Shown: piece by piece, positions 34,085 through 43,485 of the stretch
Numbering within the stretch: position 1 is the stretch's first letter
Layout of the letters: each line of letters starts with the position of its first letter
DNA from: Deltaproteobacteria bacterium
GTDB taxonomy: Bacteria > Myxococcota > JACPTQ01
NCBI GenBank assembly: GCA_016192705.1
Contig: JACPTQ010000074.1
Span: 1-64,000 of the forward strand
Reading direction: 5' to 3'
DNA: 64,000 bases
Position numbers and translations under genes: made by a program
Notes under the pieces: generated by a model
Told to the model about the DNA's origin: nothing
Seen by the model: the letters and a program-made list of their open reading frames with translations, nothing else
Databases searched by the model: none

Positions 34085-35363
34085 AAACGACCTTACCCCC
34101 GACGAGCGTCGCACGAACGCGCCCCGTCATCGTCGCGCCCATCCACGGCGAATTTCCTGACTTTGAGCAGAGCGACGACGCCGACACGGTCCATTTCTCG
34201 TTGGGGTCGAAGACGACGACGTCGCCCGGCGCACCGGGCGTTAGCGTTCCGCCCGGAAGACCGATCACGTCGCACGGCCCTTTCGACAAGAGGCGGATCG
34301 CGCGGCCCATTGAAATCGTCTTTTGCCGAACAAGGGCGAGTGTCAGCGGCAGCGCCGTTTCGAAACCGACGATTCCATTCGCCGCCTGATCGAACTCAAC
34401 CTCTTTCTCCACGAGGCTGTGCGGCGCGTGGTCGGTCGCGATCGCGTCGATCGTCCCGTCTCTCAGGGCGAGAACGACCGCATCGCGATCCGAGTCCCCG
34501 CGAAGGGGCGGCGCCATTTTGAAGTTTGAGTCGTAACCGCGCACCGACTCGCTCGTCAGCGAAAAGTGGTGCGGGGTCACTTCGCATGTGACGCGCACAA
34601 CCCCGCGCGCACGAGCGGCGCGTACAGCCCGAAGCGCTGCGGCCGTCGAAATGTGCGCGATGTGAAGCCGCGCCCCGGGCCCCGCGAGTTCCGCGAGCGC
34701 GATGTCGCGCACAACCATCACCTCCTCGGCTGCCCCCGGATTCCCGCGCATCCCGAGCGCCGTCGAGAGCGGTCCTTCGTCCATCACGCCGCGCGCAAGC
34801 GTTCGGTCCTCTTCGTGCGCGATAACCACGAGGTCGAGCCCGCGCGCATATTCGAGCGCCGCGCGCATGACCGCCGCGCTCATGATCGGTTGCCCGTCGT
34901 CTGACACGGCAACGCACCCCGCGCGCTTGAGGTCGCCCATCTCCGCGAGCGATTCGCCGATAAGCCCTTTCGTGACGGCGCCGATTGGATAGACGCGGCA
35001 GTGCCCAACTTCCTTCGCCCGCGCGAGAATCAGCTCCGTGACGCCTCGGCTGTCGTTCACTGGGCGCGTGTTTGCCATGCAGCAGACCGCTGTCATGCCG
35101 CCCGCGACCGCGGCCCGTGTTCCCGTTTCAATGTCTTCCTTCCACTCCTCGCCCGGCTCACGCAGATGCGCGTGGATATCGACAAAGCCCGGCGCGACGA
35201 CAGTGCCACGTGCATCAATGACGCGGTCGGCGCCGGTCGCAGCGCCACTCCGCTTTTGCGGTGCGCGCGCGATTCGCCCCGCATCGTCGATAAAAACGTC
35301 GCCAACTTTGTCGACACGGTTCGCGGGGTCGACGATGCGCCCGCCCTGAATAAGTGTTGTCAC
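34074..35363 (-). CDS. pyrC: Dihydroorotase
   Basis: This enzyme cyclises N-carbamoyl-L-aspartate to dihydroorotate. The 429-residue, type I (amidohydrolase-fold) protein has the metal motif [10 protein letters not shown], later histidines ([18 protein letters not shown]) and the catalytic Asp in IATDHAPHS. It overlaps pyrB by four bases and carA by 11. It is encoded in the order pyrR-pyrB-pyrC-carA. Confidence 0.96.
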   Translation of the reverse strand: MTTLIQGGRIVDPANRVDKVGDVFIDDAGRIARAPQKRSGAATGADRVIDARGTVVAPGFVDIHAHLREPGEEWKEDIETGTRAAVAGGMTAVCCMANTRPVNDSRGVTELILARAKEVGHCRVYPIGAVTKGLIGESLAEMGDLKRAGCVAVSDDGQPIMSAAVMRAALEYARGLDLVVIAHEEDRTLARGVMDEGPLSTALGMRGNPGAAEEVMVVRDIALAELAGPGARLHIAHISTAAALRAVRAARARGVVRVTCEVTPHHFSLTSESVRGYDSNFKMAPPLRGDSDRDAVVLALRDGTIDAIATDHAPHSLVEKEVEFDQAANGIVGFETALPLTLALVRQKTISMGRAIRLLSKGPCDVIGLPGGTLTPGAPGDVVVFDPNEKWTVSASSLCSKSGNSPWMGATMTGRVRATLVGGKVVYEA

Positions 35364-36295
35364 GCCGCCGCCTCCCCTCCTCCGAGCACCAAGTAGAGGA
35401 CCGCCATCCGAACCGCAACGCCGTTTTCGACCTGCTCGAGAATGACCGACTGCGCGCCGTCGGCCACCTCGGGCATGATTTCGACACCGCGGTTCATCGG
35501 CCCCGGGTGCATAACAATCGCACTCTTCTTAGCCAGCGCGAGCCGCCGCGCGTTGAGCCCCCACAAAATCGCGTACTCGCGAAGCGACGGGAAAGCCTGG
35601 TCGTCGGTCATTCGTTCGCGCTGAATCCGAAGCATCATGACGACGTCCGCATCGCGAACAGCGTCATCCGCGGAGTTCGCAACGGTAACGCGCGCCCGCC
35701 CTCCGAGGCGCTCAATCCCAGGTGGGATAAGGGGCGGCGGCCCCGCGAGTCGCACGTGCGCACCGAGCCGCGCGAGCGCGAGAATATTCGAGCGCGCAAC
35801 GCGCGAATTGCGGATGTCCCCAACGATGGCGACTTCAAGCCCTTCCACGCGCCCGCACTTGTCGCGCATCGTGTACGCGTCAAGCAGCGCTTGCGTTGGG
35901 TGCTCGTGCGCGCCGTCCCCCGCGTTAACAATCGATGCCGCCACGTGCCGCGCGAGGAGATGCGGCGCTCCCGCGCTTGCATGGCGCACCACGATGGCGT
36001 CGGGGCGCATCGCCATCAGGTTTTTTGTCGTGTCGATGAGCGTTTCGCCCTTCGATACGCTTGACGTCGATGACGCGAAGTTGATGACGTCCGCCGACAG
36101 ACGTTTTTCCGCGACTTCGAACGACGTGCGCGTACGCGTCGACGCCTCGAAAAAGAGATTCACGACCGTCCGCCCGCGGAGCGTCGGCACTTTGCGGATG
36201 CGCCGGCCGCCGACTTCCTTCATCGATTTCGCGGTGTCGAGAATCCGCTCAATCTGCGCGCGACTCAAATCTTCGATTCCGAGGAGGTGTTTCAT
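35360..36295 (-). CDS. pyrB: Aspartate carbamoyltransferase catalytic subunit
   Basis: PyrB makes N-carbamoyl-aspartate from carbamoyl phosphate and aspartate. The 311-residue protein has [19 protein letters not shown], the carbamoyl-phosphate site [11 protein letters not shown] and the aspartate loop ([10 protein letters not shown]). No pyrI regulatory gene is adjacent, so it probably works as a trimer or as a complex with the dihydroorotase encoded next to it. Confidence 0.97.
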   Translation of the reverse strand: MKHLLGIEDLSRAQIERILDTAKSMKEVGGRRIRKVPTLRGRTVVNLFFEASTRTRTSFEVAEKRLSADVINFASSTSSVSKGETLIDTTKNLMAMRPDAIVVRHASAGAPHLLARHVAASIVNAGDGAHEHPTQALLDAYTMRDKCGRVEGLEVAIVGDIRNSRVARSNILALARLGAHVRLAGPPPLIPPGIERLGGRARVTVANSADDAVRDADVVMMLRIQRERMTDDQAFPSLREYAILWGLNARRLALAKKSAIVMHPGPMNRGVEIMPEVADGAQSVILEQVENGVAVRMAVLYLVLGGGEAAA

Positions 36296-36885
36296 CGGAC
36301 GTAGACGCCTTCGTCCGCAACGACGACGTTGTCGCGGCGGTCCGTAACGATGGCCCGCCCCACAAAATCCGCAGCGATGGGGAGCTCGCGATGCCCGCGA
36401 TCGATAAGCACAGCGAGACGAATGGAGCGCGGGCGGCCATAATCCAAAACGGCGTCGATCGCCGCACGCACTGTGCGCCCGGTAAACAGCACGTCGTCGA
36501 CCAAAACGACCGCTTTGTCGTCGAGCGATACTGGAATCTCGCTGGGCCCCACGAGCGGGTCCGCGAGGCGCCCGATGTCATCGCGATAAAGCGCGATGTC
36601 GACCGTGCCGATGACCGGGCGAATCCCCTCGGTCGCCTCAATCTCGTCGGCGATCCGATTCGTGAGCGCGACGCCGCCGTTTCTTATCGCGACAAGCGCC
36701 AGCGAACCGAGCGCGGGTTCGCCACCGCCCAGTCGCTCGACGATTTCGGTCGCCATCCGCCGTGTCGCGAGCCGAATCGCCGTGGCGTCAAGAATCGGGC
36801 GCGCATTCGTCTGCGCGACTAAACTCGTCGCGACGGCGCCCGGTTTTCGCACGTTTCGCCGGCCCCTTTTATGCCCCGCGCTCAT
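36292..36885 (-). CDS. pyrR: PyrR-type regulator / uracil phosphoribosyltransferase
   Basis: PyrR binds pyr mRNA in Gram-positive bacteria and has uracil phosphoribosyltransferase activity. The product from the ATG at 36885 is 197 residues. It has a 25-residue basic leader ([16 protein letters not shown]), then [30 protein letters not shown] and the PRPP loop [17 protein letters not shown]. The longer upstream reading of this frame is antisense-like sequence over the preceding gene and is excluded. It overlaps both neighbours by four bases. Confidence 0.93.
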   Translation of the reverse strand: MSAGHKRGRRNVRKPGAVATSLVAQTNARPILDATAIRLATRRMATEIVERLGGGEPALGSLALVAIRNGGVALTNRIADEIEATEGIRPVIGTVDIALYRDDIGRLADPLVGPSEIPVSLDDKAVVLVDDVLFTGRTVRAAIDAVLDYGRPRSIRLAVLIDRGHRELPIAADFVGRAIVTDRRDNVVVADEGVYVR

Positions 36886-37313
36886 CCGCACCCCTTCTTG
36901 TCCCAATTGATCCGCGTCAAATCTTTCGACACACTTGGGTTCATGCGAAGGACCAGCCTTGCCGACAAAGGCCAGAAGCGAACCACCTGTTCGTAGCGAG
37001 TCGCGAGTGTCAGCGATTTCTTCTCGGGTCCCCACGCAATTTCGATTTGTTCGTCGCTCAAGGTGATGTCGGTTTCGTCGCGCACGCGGCGTTTCAGCGC
37101 TTCGCGAAGGGCGGCGTCGTCCTTTTGGCGGTACGCGTTGTTCCCGGACTCGTGGAGCGCGTTGTTGACCTTGTGGTTTCGCCAAAGCACCGGCACAAAG
37201 AGAACGCCGGCATAAACAACAGCCGCCCCGATTGAATAAAGAACGACGGTGCGAACCCAGTTCTTCTCTTTTGAGAATCCGCTGCGACGGTGTGATTGAT
37301 ACAAAGTGGCCAT
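36882..37313 (-). CDS. Single-pass membrane protein preceding the pyr genes
   Basis: The 143-residue product has a basic N terminus, one membrane segment (VVLYSIGAAVVYAGVLFVPVLW) and a soluble C-terminal domain (about 50-143, with TDITLSDEQIEIAWG and VVRFWPLSARLVL). The layout recalls small pilin-assembly or DUF4845-like proteins, but the match is weak. It is the first gene of the pyr operon (ATGA overlap with pyrR). Its ATG follows a -10-like box by one base, so either the message is leaderless or the promoter call is wrong. Confidence 0.65.
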   Translation of the reverse strand: MATLYQSHRRSGFSKEKNWVRTVVLYSIGAAVVYAGVLFVPVLWRNHKVNNALHESGNNAYRQKDDAALREALKRRVRDETDITLSDEQIEIAWGPEKKSLTLATRYEQVVRFWPLSARLVLRMNPSVSKDLTRINWDKKGCG

Positions 37314-37314
37314 T

Positions 37315-37342
37315 TCTATACCGCGTCGACAAAAGGCGTCAA
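37315..37342 (-). promoter_or_regulatory. Putative promoter of the pyr operon
   Basis: On the minus strand TTGACG (37337-37342), a 16-base spacer and TATAGA (37315-37320) lie directly before the ATG at 37313. The transcription start would fall at or inside the first codons. The -35 is part of a 13-base sequence (GTCAATTCAACCC on plus, 37338-37350) that recurs at 37771-37783. Confidence 0.3.
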
Positions 37343-37400
37343 TTCAACCCCAATCCCCGGCTAGGCGGTTCGTTCGCTCGTGAGCGTGAGGGTCGACAGG

Positions 37401-37720
37401 AGCCCGCTTCGGCGCGCCGACGTCCTCGGGTCTGATCTGAAAGGGGGAACTCTTGTCCAAAATAGCCTTTGAGAATAGCGTTCCCAACTCTTACTCGTCC
37501 TCCTCCTCGTACTCGTTGTCGTCGTCGTGCTCATAAAACGCGCACGAATCACGATCCTCTTCGCCATACCGATTTCATTGCCACGACTCTCGGACAGCCG
37601 ACGACCTATCAAACGAGGTGTCGACGGGGCGTGGAATTGCCGTTCTCATGATGCTTGATTAACTTCGTGCAGACTCACATTTCAAATCAGACCTGAGGAC
37701 TTTTGCGAGCCGGAGCGAGC
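37401..37720. repeat. Gene-free stretch bounded by long imperfect inverted repeats
   Basis: The left arm 37401-37442 and the reverse complement of the right arm 37679-37720 match at about three quarters of 42 positions. The inner 21 bases (37422-37442 against 37679-37699) match at 19. A 13-base direct repeat (GTCAATTCAACCC) lies 50 bases outside each arm, at 37338 and 37771. Between the arms no convincing gene is seen. A minus-strand frame from about 37650 runs 24 codons to a TGA and then continues in frame to a very acidic tail (EHDDDNEYEEEDE, stop near 37490). It looks like a decayed small mobile element or a broken short gene. Confidence 0.5.
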
Positions 37721-37814
37721 CCAGACGCCGCCCGCCCGACGCAAATGTTGCCCGTTATCCGGGAATCAGGGTCAATTCAACCCGCTAATCGTTTCTGGTA
37801 CCATTCGCGGCTCG

Positions 37815-39068
37815 ATGGTGATGACCCGTCTCAATCCGTTCGAGCGATTGCGCACGTTGCCGCACCCCGTCCTCCTGGAGAGTGGCGGCAATTTTGACGC
37901 GGATGGGCGACGGACGATCGTGGCGGCCGATCCTTTCGCGGTGCTCACGGTTCGTGGCGGAGTCGCGACAGTAACTCGGCGCGGACAAGGTGCAACACGA
38001 TGCTTGGCGGCGTCGTGGGATGCGCTTCGCGATTTCGTCGACGCGCACACCGCTCGGGCCGCCATCGTCATTGGGATGACGACCTACGAGGCCGGACTCG
38101 AAATCGAAGGGATTCGGTCGCGCCACGAGCAAAGTCGGTTCCTTCCCGAAGTCCATTTCGCCGCGTATGACGATTTCGAGGAGACGCCCGTTGCTCATCG
38201 AACGTGCGCAAAGTCGTCTCACGATTCGCCTTCGCCACGCGGCATACCGCACGGTCTTCCTCGGATCATTTCGTCTAACTTCGATCGAGATGGGTATTTG
38301 AGCGCGGTCGAGCGCGTTCTTGCGTATGAACGCGCGGGCGACATTTATCAAGCAAACCTCTCGCAACGGTTCGAAGCGCCTTTTCGCGGCGATCCGTTTC
38401 GGCTTTTCGATGCGCTGCAGACCGTCAACCCCGCGCCGTTCGCGGCGTACCTTGAGACGCCCGAGTTCGCGGTCGCGTGCAATTCACCGGAACGGCTCGT
38501 GAGCGGTCACATCCGATCGCGCGAAATCGAATCGCGCCCCATCAAAGGAACCGCACGAGACGGCGAAACGCTCGTTGCGAGCGCGAAGGACCGGGCCGAG
38601 CACTTAATGATCGTCGATCTCGTTCGAAACGACCTCGGGGCAGTCGCCGAGACGGGCAGCGTCGTGGTCGGAGACTTTGCGCGAATCGTTCAGTACCCAA
38701 CGCTCTGGCATTCGGTGTCGACGGTGCGTGCTCGGATGCGCGAGGGAACCGGAGCCGTCGAAGCGTTGCGCGCGCTGTCGCCGGGAGGATCGGTCACGGG
38801 GTGCCCGAAGGTTCGCGCCATGGAAATCATCGACGAGCTCGAACGGGCGCCGCGCGGCGTCTACTGTGGGAGCATCGGCTATATCAAGCACACGGGCGAA
38901 TTTGATTTCAACATCGCGATTCGAACGGCTGTCGTCGCAGGCGGGCGCGCGCATTACGCGGCGGGCGGCGCCGTCGTCGCGGACAGCGACCCAGCCGCGG
39001 AGTACGATGAAACGCTCCTCAAGGCGGTCGCGTTCTTTGATGCCATAAATTCTTTTTACCCGCGGTAA
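37815..39068 (+). CDS. pabB: Aminodeoxychorismate synthase component I
   Basis: PabB converts chorismate to aminodeoxychorismate in folate synthesis. The 417-residue protein has a poorly conserved N-terminal half and the chorismate-binding half with PIKGTARDG (the Lys is typical of PabB; anthranilate synthases have Ala), DLVRNDLG, SPGGSVTGCPK and GSIGYI. The start is the ATG at 37815 or 37821. No pabA or pabC is adjacent. The 3' end overlaps the convergent aldehyde dehydrogenase gene by 13 bases. Confidence 0.93.
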   Translation: MVMTRLNPFERLRTLPHPVLLESGGNFDADGRRTIVAADPFAVLTVRGGVATVTRRGQGATRCLAASWDALRDFVDAHTARAAIVIGMTTYEAGLEIEGIRSRHEQSRFLPEVHFAAYDDFEETPVAHRTCAKSSHDSPSPRGIPHGLPRIISSNFDRDGYLSAVERVLAYERAGDIYQANLSQRFEAPFRGDPFRLFDALQTVNPAPFAAYLETPEFAVACNSPERLVSGHIRSREIESRPIKGTARDGETLVASAKDRAEHLMIVDLVRNDLGAVAETGSVVVGDFARIVQYPTLWHSVSTVRARMREGTGAVEALRALSPGGSVTGCPKVRAMEIIDELERAPRGVYCGSIGYIKHTGEFDFNIAIRTAVVAGGRAHYAAGGAVVADSDPAAEYDETLLKAVAFFDAINSFYPR

Positions 39069-40579
39069 AGAAACCGCATCGCACGCTTCGTAAGGTCGAT
39101 CGTTTTTTGCGAATACGGGTACCACCAAAGTTCTTTTTTGGGCAGCCCCACGCGATCGATGTTGACGTGGCGCTTGTCACAAAGGTCACGAAGCCCGTCG
39201 TCCGAATGGACGCGGCCCAAACCGGACTCCTTGACGCCGCCGAACGGGGTCTCGGGCATTCCGTAAACCGAGAGGACGTCGTTCACCATGACGCTGCCCG
39301 CCTCAATCCGCACCGCCAGCTCTTCGCCCCGACGGCGGTCGGCGGTAAAAACGTACGCGTTCAGCCCGAGATGTGAATCGTTGGCGAGGCGCATCGCTTC
39401 ATCGACGGATGACACCTTGCATATCGGCAAGACCGGACCAAACGTCTCCGCGCGTACGATTGGCATGTCGGGGGTGCAATCGACGAGAACGGTCGGAGGA
39501 TAAAACCGCCCGCGCCCATCGCGCCGCTTCCCGCCCGTGAGAGCGCGCGCGCCAAGCCGTATCGCTTCATCGACTTGACGTTCGACGGTGTCGATCTGGC
39601 GATCCCACGTCATCGCGCCGACATCGACCTCGTCGTGTCCGTCCCCCTGGCGCAGCTCCAGGGTGAGCGCGACGATGCGGTCAACGAGCGCGTCGTGAAT
39701 CGACTGCGGGACGTAAGCACGCTCAACGGAGACGCACACTTGCCCCGAGTTCGCAAAAGCGCCCCAGACAAGCGCGCGCGCTGTTCGTTCAAGCGGTGCA
39801 TCGTCGCAAACCACCGCGGGCGCCTTTCCCCCAAGTTCCATCGTGCACGGGATAAGTTTTGCGCCGCAGGCCGCAGCGACGCGCTTCCCGGTGGCAACGC
39901 TGCCGGTGAAGATGATTTGGTTGACACCACTTTCAATGAGGGCCGCGCCCGTCTCGCCACGGCCCGTGACCACCTGAAAGAGATCCTTGGGCAAGCCGGC
40001 TCGATCCCAAAGTTCCTTGGCCTTCTGCGCAATGAGCGGCGTAATCTCCGACGGCTTGAGCACGACCGCATTGCCCGCAATGAGCGCCATGAGCGTCTCA
40101 CCAAGCGGAATCGCGAACGGAAAGTTCCACGGCGAAATAATCCCGACGACGCCGCGCGGAACGTAATGAACCACGCTCCGCCTGTGGAGCATTAGGTGAA
40201 GACGAATCGGCTGCGGCGCTAAAATTTTCGAGGCGCGCTTTGCGAAATACGTGACGAGATCGCAGACGGGAAAAATCTCCATACCGAACGCTTCGTTTCG
40301 CGTTTTGCCGTTTTCGCGAACGAGCAGGTCAGCCACATCATCCGCTTGCCGAACCAGCTCGCTGCGAAACTTTAGAACCTCTCGCGCGCGGTCCGCCACC
40401 GATCGGGCGGCCCATTCTCGTTGCGCCAGGCGCGCACGCGAAACCGCTGCCGCGACCGCGCGGGCGTCCTCGACCGGAACCGACCCAATCTTCTCGCCGG
40501 TCGCCGGGTTGTGAACATCGATCCGTTCAGCGCCTCGCGACGGCGCCTTGTCTGGACGTATATGGGTAGGTGTTTCCAC
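39056..40579 (-). CDS. NAD(P)-dependent aldehyde dehydrogenase
   Basis: The 507-residue protein oxidises an aldehyde to the acid. Motifs are the N-terminal HNPATGEKIG, GIISPWNFPFAIP, catalytic Glu in MELGGKAP, catalytic Cys in NSGQVCVSVERAYV and ETFGPVLPI. The last 35 residues (LWWYPYSQKTIDLTKRAMRF) form a tail seen in a subgroup near succinate-semialdehyde and coniferyl aldehyde dehydrogenases; the substrate is unknown. The GTG start follows AAGGAGG by seven bases. It is downstream of, and probably co-transcribed with, the membrane phosphoesterase gene. Confidence 0.92.
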   Translation of the reverse strand: METPTHIRPDKAPSRGAERIDVHNPATGEKIGSVPVEDARAVAAAVSRARLAQREWAARSVADRAREVLKFRSELVRQADDVADLLVRENGKTRNEAFGMEIFPVCDLVTYFAKRASKILAPQPIRLHLMLHRRSVVHYVPRGVVGIISPWNFPFAIPLGETLMALIAGNAVVLKPSEITPLIAQKAKELWDRAGLPKDLFQVVTGRGETGAALIESGVNQIIFTGSVATGKRVAAACGAKLIPCTMELGGKAPAVVCDDAPLERTARALVWGAFANSGQVCVSVERAYVPQSIHDALVDRIVALTLELRQGDGHDEVDVGAMTWDRQIDTVERQVDEAIRLGARALTGGKRRDGRGRFYPPTVLVDCTPDMPIVRAETFGPVLPICKVSSVDEAMRLANDSHLGLNAYVFTADRRRGEELAVRIEAGSVMVNDVLSVYGMPETPFGGVKESGLGRVHSDDGLRDLCDKRHVNIDRVGLPKKELWWYPYSQKTIDLTKRAMRFLYRG

Positions 40580-40597
40580 GGTTTCGCCTCCTTAGCT

Positions 40598-42226
40598 CTA
40601 TGCAGTTTGCCCCGTGGATTGTTCCGCCGCAATAGCACCACGGGACGGAATCGCGTAACCCCTGATCGCCACAATCGCCAACGCCACGCCCCATAGAACC
40701 GAAACGCCTGATGCAAGTGAGAGCGCCAGCAGCGACGAAAAGATTATTGTCGGCGCCGGATAGACGATCGCAATCGAAAACCCTTGAACGATGTAAGCAG
40801 CCGCAACGGCCATCGCCGCGAAAAAAACGCTCGCGGTTCCAAGCGATAAGAGCGACCGTTGCCGCGCTGCGAGGTCGGCGCGCCGATTGAGAACCCACCA
40901 CGCCCCGCTCTGAGTGCCCACGACGATCGTTGAAATCAAAACCCCGACGACGATGAAATCGCCCCGCTCTCGGACCGCGGAGAACGTTGCCGGCAGTCCC
41001 GACACCGCGAGCGTCAGAACGGCGACGACGGCACCGAGGATGCCAATCCCTACGGCAGCGCCCGCGAAGAGCCTCCTTGGATCAAGGAGGAGCGCGAAAA
41101 CAACAATGAAGGGAAGCGCGACCGCGAGCCTCGACAAAATGTTTGCGTCCGCCCACACCTCCAAGCGAGCTCGGACAGCGCCCATCATTGCAGGAACTGA
41201 GCGGTCAGGCTGAAGCGTCACGCCAAGTTCTCGAGCCCACGTTTCGACGAATGCCTTCACCCCTTCGTCGGCGGCTGCGTTTCGCCTTGCGCGATCCTCG
41301 TCACCCAGCTGAAACGCCGACGTGAGCGGCCGCCCAACACTTGCCCTCGGCGGCTCCACTCCCAACGCCAGCGCCAGCGTCGGCGCAACATCGTGCGGTT
41401 GTGAATCACCGTGGTCACCCGGCCGAACATTCGCACCCACAAGTACGACGGGCGTCCGCGTCACCTCTCGCTCATCCCCACCGTGTCCGCCGCGGTCGGT
41501 GTGCCCGTGATCCGCCGTAATCAGCAAGAGATCCCGCGACAAATCAAGCGCCCGCACGATCTCTTCGATTCGTCGTCCCGTGTCGGCGATCGCCGCTCGG
41601 TACACGCGACTCGCAGCGCCGTGGTCGTGCCCTTTATCGTCAACGGCAAGAAAATGAAAGACCGCGAGCGCCCTTTTCTCGCGACGAAGCGCCGCGAGCG
41701 CGATCCGCAACTCCGGCGTATGCTCGCCGACGGCTGACCCAAACTGCTCGAGCCACCACTCAATTTTCGGTTTGTAGAGAATGCGGGCAATTCCGGCGTC
41801 ACCCGCACGCGCGAAAATCGTGTCGACCGTCAGCTCGCGCTTTTGCGCGTTGGACGCAATTCCGTGAACAAGGACCCCGGCCCCCGTCCCAAGCGTCGCG
41901 TATTGCGTCCGCGACCAACTGGGCGGTTCAACGGTGCTTGTGAAATACGCTCCACGCTTTAGGGCCTCGCGAAGCGCGCCGGGAACCATAATCTCGGAAA
42001 AATGGTCCGCGCCAAGTCCATCGACAACAACAAGCACGACCCGCTCTGCGAGCGCAGGCCCCAGAATGGGCCGTGCAGGCGCGATGAAGCGATACGCTGG
42101 CAACTCGACGGTGTTGGGCAACCCCGACCCCGCGACACCCGAGAAACCGGCAAGTCCGAACGCGAGCGCAGCCGTCGCTCCAAGTCGGAGTCGGGAAACG
42201 GCCAGTGGAGCACGGAAAAGAGACAT
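40598..42226 (-). CDS. Membrane-anchored alkaline-phosphatase-superfamily phosphoesterase
   Basis: The 542-residue protein has an N-terminal signal/anchor and a periplasmic metal domain (VVVDGLGADHF, the nucleophile region WSRTQYATLGTG, DDKGHDHG, LLITADHGHTDRGGHGGDE). About five C-terminal membrane helices follow. The DHGHTDRGGHGG signature and layout resemble GPI-ethanolamine-phosphate transferases (PIG-N/O type) and type I phosphodiesterases. The likely role is cutting or transferring phosphoryl groups on lipids or glycans at the outer face of the inner membrane. It lies between a CAP lipoprotein gene (14-base gap) and the aldehyde dehydrogenase gene. Confidence 0.85.
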   Translation of the reverse strand: MSLFRAPLAVSRLRLGATAALAFGLAGFSGVAGSGLPNTVELPAYRFIAPARPILGPALAERVVLVVVDGLGADHFSEIMVPGALREALKRGAYFTSTVEPPSWSRTQYATLGTGAGVLVHGIASNAQKRELTVDTIFARAGDAGIARILYKPKIEWWLEQFGSAVGEHTPELRIALAALRREKRALAVFHFLAVDDKGHDHGAASRVYRAAIADTGRRIEEIVRALDLSRDLLLITADHGHTDRGGHGGDEREVTRTPVVLVGANVRPGDHGDSQPHDVAPTLALALGVEPPRASVGRPLTSAFQLGDEDRARRNAAADEGVKAFVETWARELGVTLQPDRSVPAMMGAVRARLEVWADANILSRLAVALPFIVVFALLLDPRRLFAGAAVGIGILGAVVAVLTLAVSGLPATFSAVRERGDFIVVGVLISTIVVGTQSGAWWVLNRRADLAARQRSLLSLGTASVFFAAMAVAAAYIVQGFSIAIVYPAPTIIFSSLLALSLASGVSVLWGVALAIVAIRGYAIPSRGAIAAEQSTGQTA

Positions 42227-42240
42227 GCGACCCGCCTACC

Positions 42241-42750
42241 TCACAGCGGAAACCTTGCGAACAGCTGCGTCACGAAAAGCTCGCGCCCCTTCCAGTAGAA
42301 CCCAATCCCAATGTCGGTCACGTCGCGATCGAGAATATTCTTTCGGTGGCCGGGACTGTTCAGCAGATTAACGTGTGCATGACGTATATGCTCCTCCATC
42401 GTCCACGGCGCCGACGCCCAGTGGATGTTCTCCGTCACGCGGCGATACCGAATCCCTGCTCGCTTCACGCGATCGACCATCGTTCCCGTCGCTGGCGATT
42501 CGTGCGAGAAGAACCGATTTGCAAACATGTCTTTCGAATGCCCCCACGCAACGCGGGCAAGGCTGTTGTTCCAGTTCAGTGCTGGCAGCTTGTACTCCGC
42601 GCGCGTTCGATTCACGAGATCCACCATCGCAAGCTCAGGAACGTAATCGCCCTCCGACGAAACGAGTGACATCGTTCCGCCTGAGCTTCCCGTCCCTTCC
42701 GCGCAACCCAGGGCCACCAACATCAACACAAGACATAACGTGGTTCGCAT
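42241..42750 (-). CDS. CAP/SCP-domain lipoprotein
   Basis: From the ATG at 42750 (GGAGGG just upstream) the product is 169 residues with a lipobox (LVALGCAEG). A bacterial CAP domain (YkwD type) follows: VDLVNRTRAEYKLPALNWN, SHESPATGTMVDRVK, TENIHWA and LLNSPGHRKNIL. The His and Glu of the putative metal cavity are present. CAP proteins are secreted and their biochemical role in bacteria is unsettled. It is the first gene of a three-gene run. Confidence 0.9.
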   Translation of the reverse strand: MRTTLCLVLMLVALGCAEGTGSSGGTMSLVSSEGDYVPELAMVDLVNRTRAEYKLPALNWNNSLARVAWGHSKDMFANRFFSHESPATGTMVDRVKRAGIRYRRVTENIHWASAPWTMEEHIRHAHVNLLNSPGHRKNILDRDVTDIGIGFYWKGRELFVTQLFARFPL

Positions 42751-42906
42751 AAACCCTCCGATGGCCAAATCGCCGGTCCCTTCTTAGAGTAAAGGCAACC
42801 TCCGTTCCCACGCAAACCGACGAAATCTCGTGTGCGCACGCACCCCGGCTCGGCGCCGGTGTCGAATAGGACCGACAGAGGCGCAGGGCTTTTCATTCGG
42901 TCTTGC

Positions 42907-43323
42907 TCACCGCCTCGGCGCCCCTCGTGCTTCTCGCCCCGAGGCCGAAGGGACGGCCCCGCGCGAGGTGGGACCATTCCCAACCGTCACGTGCGCTTGC
43001 AACCGCTGAAACGTCTTCGGACCGATTCCACGAATTCTGCGAAGCTCCCGCGTCCGCGCAAAACGATGACGCTCACGATAGGCGACGATCGCTCGCGCGC
43101 GTTTTGGCCCAATCCCCGGTAGCGTCGATAACGCCTCCGCGGAAGCCTCATTGAGATCAAGTTTGGGCTGCAATGCCGTGGTTGCATTCTCATCACGCTT
43201 CCCGATCGTGTCGCGCTCGGTTGGCTGCCCACGCGCCTTCAACGACGCCGCAGCCACGAATTCGCCGCTGCCAATAACGACGAGCCCTACGACCAGTGAC
43301 GCCACAAAGATTCTCGGATTCAT
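42907..43323 (-). CDS. ComEA-like helix-hairpin-helix protein
   Basis: From the ATG at 43323, which follows the near-perfect Shine-Dalgarno GGAGGTGATC, the product is 138 residues. It has a signal/anchor (IFVASLVVGLVVIGSG), a short linker and a double HhH domain (LDLNEASAEALSTLPGIGPKRARAIVAYRE, RRIRGIGPKTFQRL). ComEA binds incoming DNA in competence systems. Small HhH proteins of this type also occur without competence genes, and none are visible here apart from the ComEC-like hydrolase 28 kb away. Confidence 0.88.
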   Translation of the reverse strand: MNPRIFVASLVVGLVVIGSGEFVAAASLKARGQPTERDTIGKRDENATTALQPKLDLNEASAEALSTLPGIGPKRARAIVAYRERHRFARTRELRRIRGIGPKTFQRLQAHVTVGNGPTSRGAVPSASGREARGAPRR

Positions 43324-43401
43324 TCGATCACCTCCACATTGTTTTTCACGGCACCGCGCCGCGCCCTCTCGCATCGCAACGGCCGTGCCATCAATGTTCG
43401 C

Positions 43402-43476
43402 CGAGAAACGCGGCGATATTGATTCTCGAACGTGCGCGTTGAGCGAAATACGCTCAGCCGTGAGCGAATATCGCTC
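43402..43476. repeat. Cluster of three short palindromes
   Basis: CGAGAA/TTCTCG (43402-43428) is followed by two near-identical palindromes, GAGCGAAATACGCTC (43441-43455) and GAGCGAATATCGCTC (43462-43476), spaced 21 bases apart. They lie between the EamA transporter gene and comEA, both on the minus strand. Either an operator array or RNA hairpins at the end of the transporter message would fit. Confidence 0.55.
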
Positions 43477-43485
43477 GGCCACCGA

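Noticed and set aside
37480-37655. The in-frame TGA in the acidic minus-strand frame as a second selenocysteine codon
   Set aside because: The context (ESWQ, then NRYGEED) matches no selenoprotein active site and no hairpin is obvious downstream. Decay of a short gene is the simpler reading.
37815-39068. Anthranilate synthase component I (TrpE)
   Set aside because: The motif reads PIKGT. The Lys is the mark of aminodeoxychorismate synthase; TrpE has Ala at that position. No trp genes are nearby.
42907-43323. A competence operon around the ComEA-like gene
   Set aside because: Neighbours are a transporter and a CAP lipoprotein gene. The only other competence-like protein is the channel-less ComEC-like hydrolase 28 kb away.
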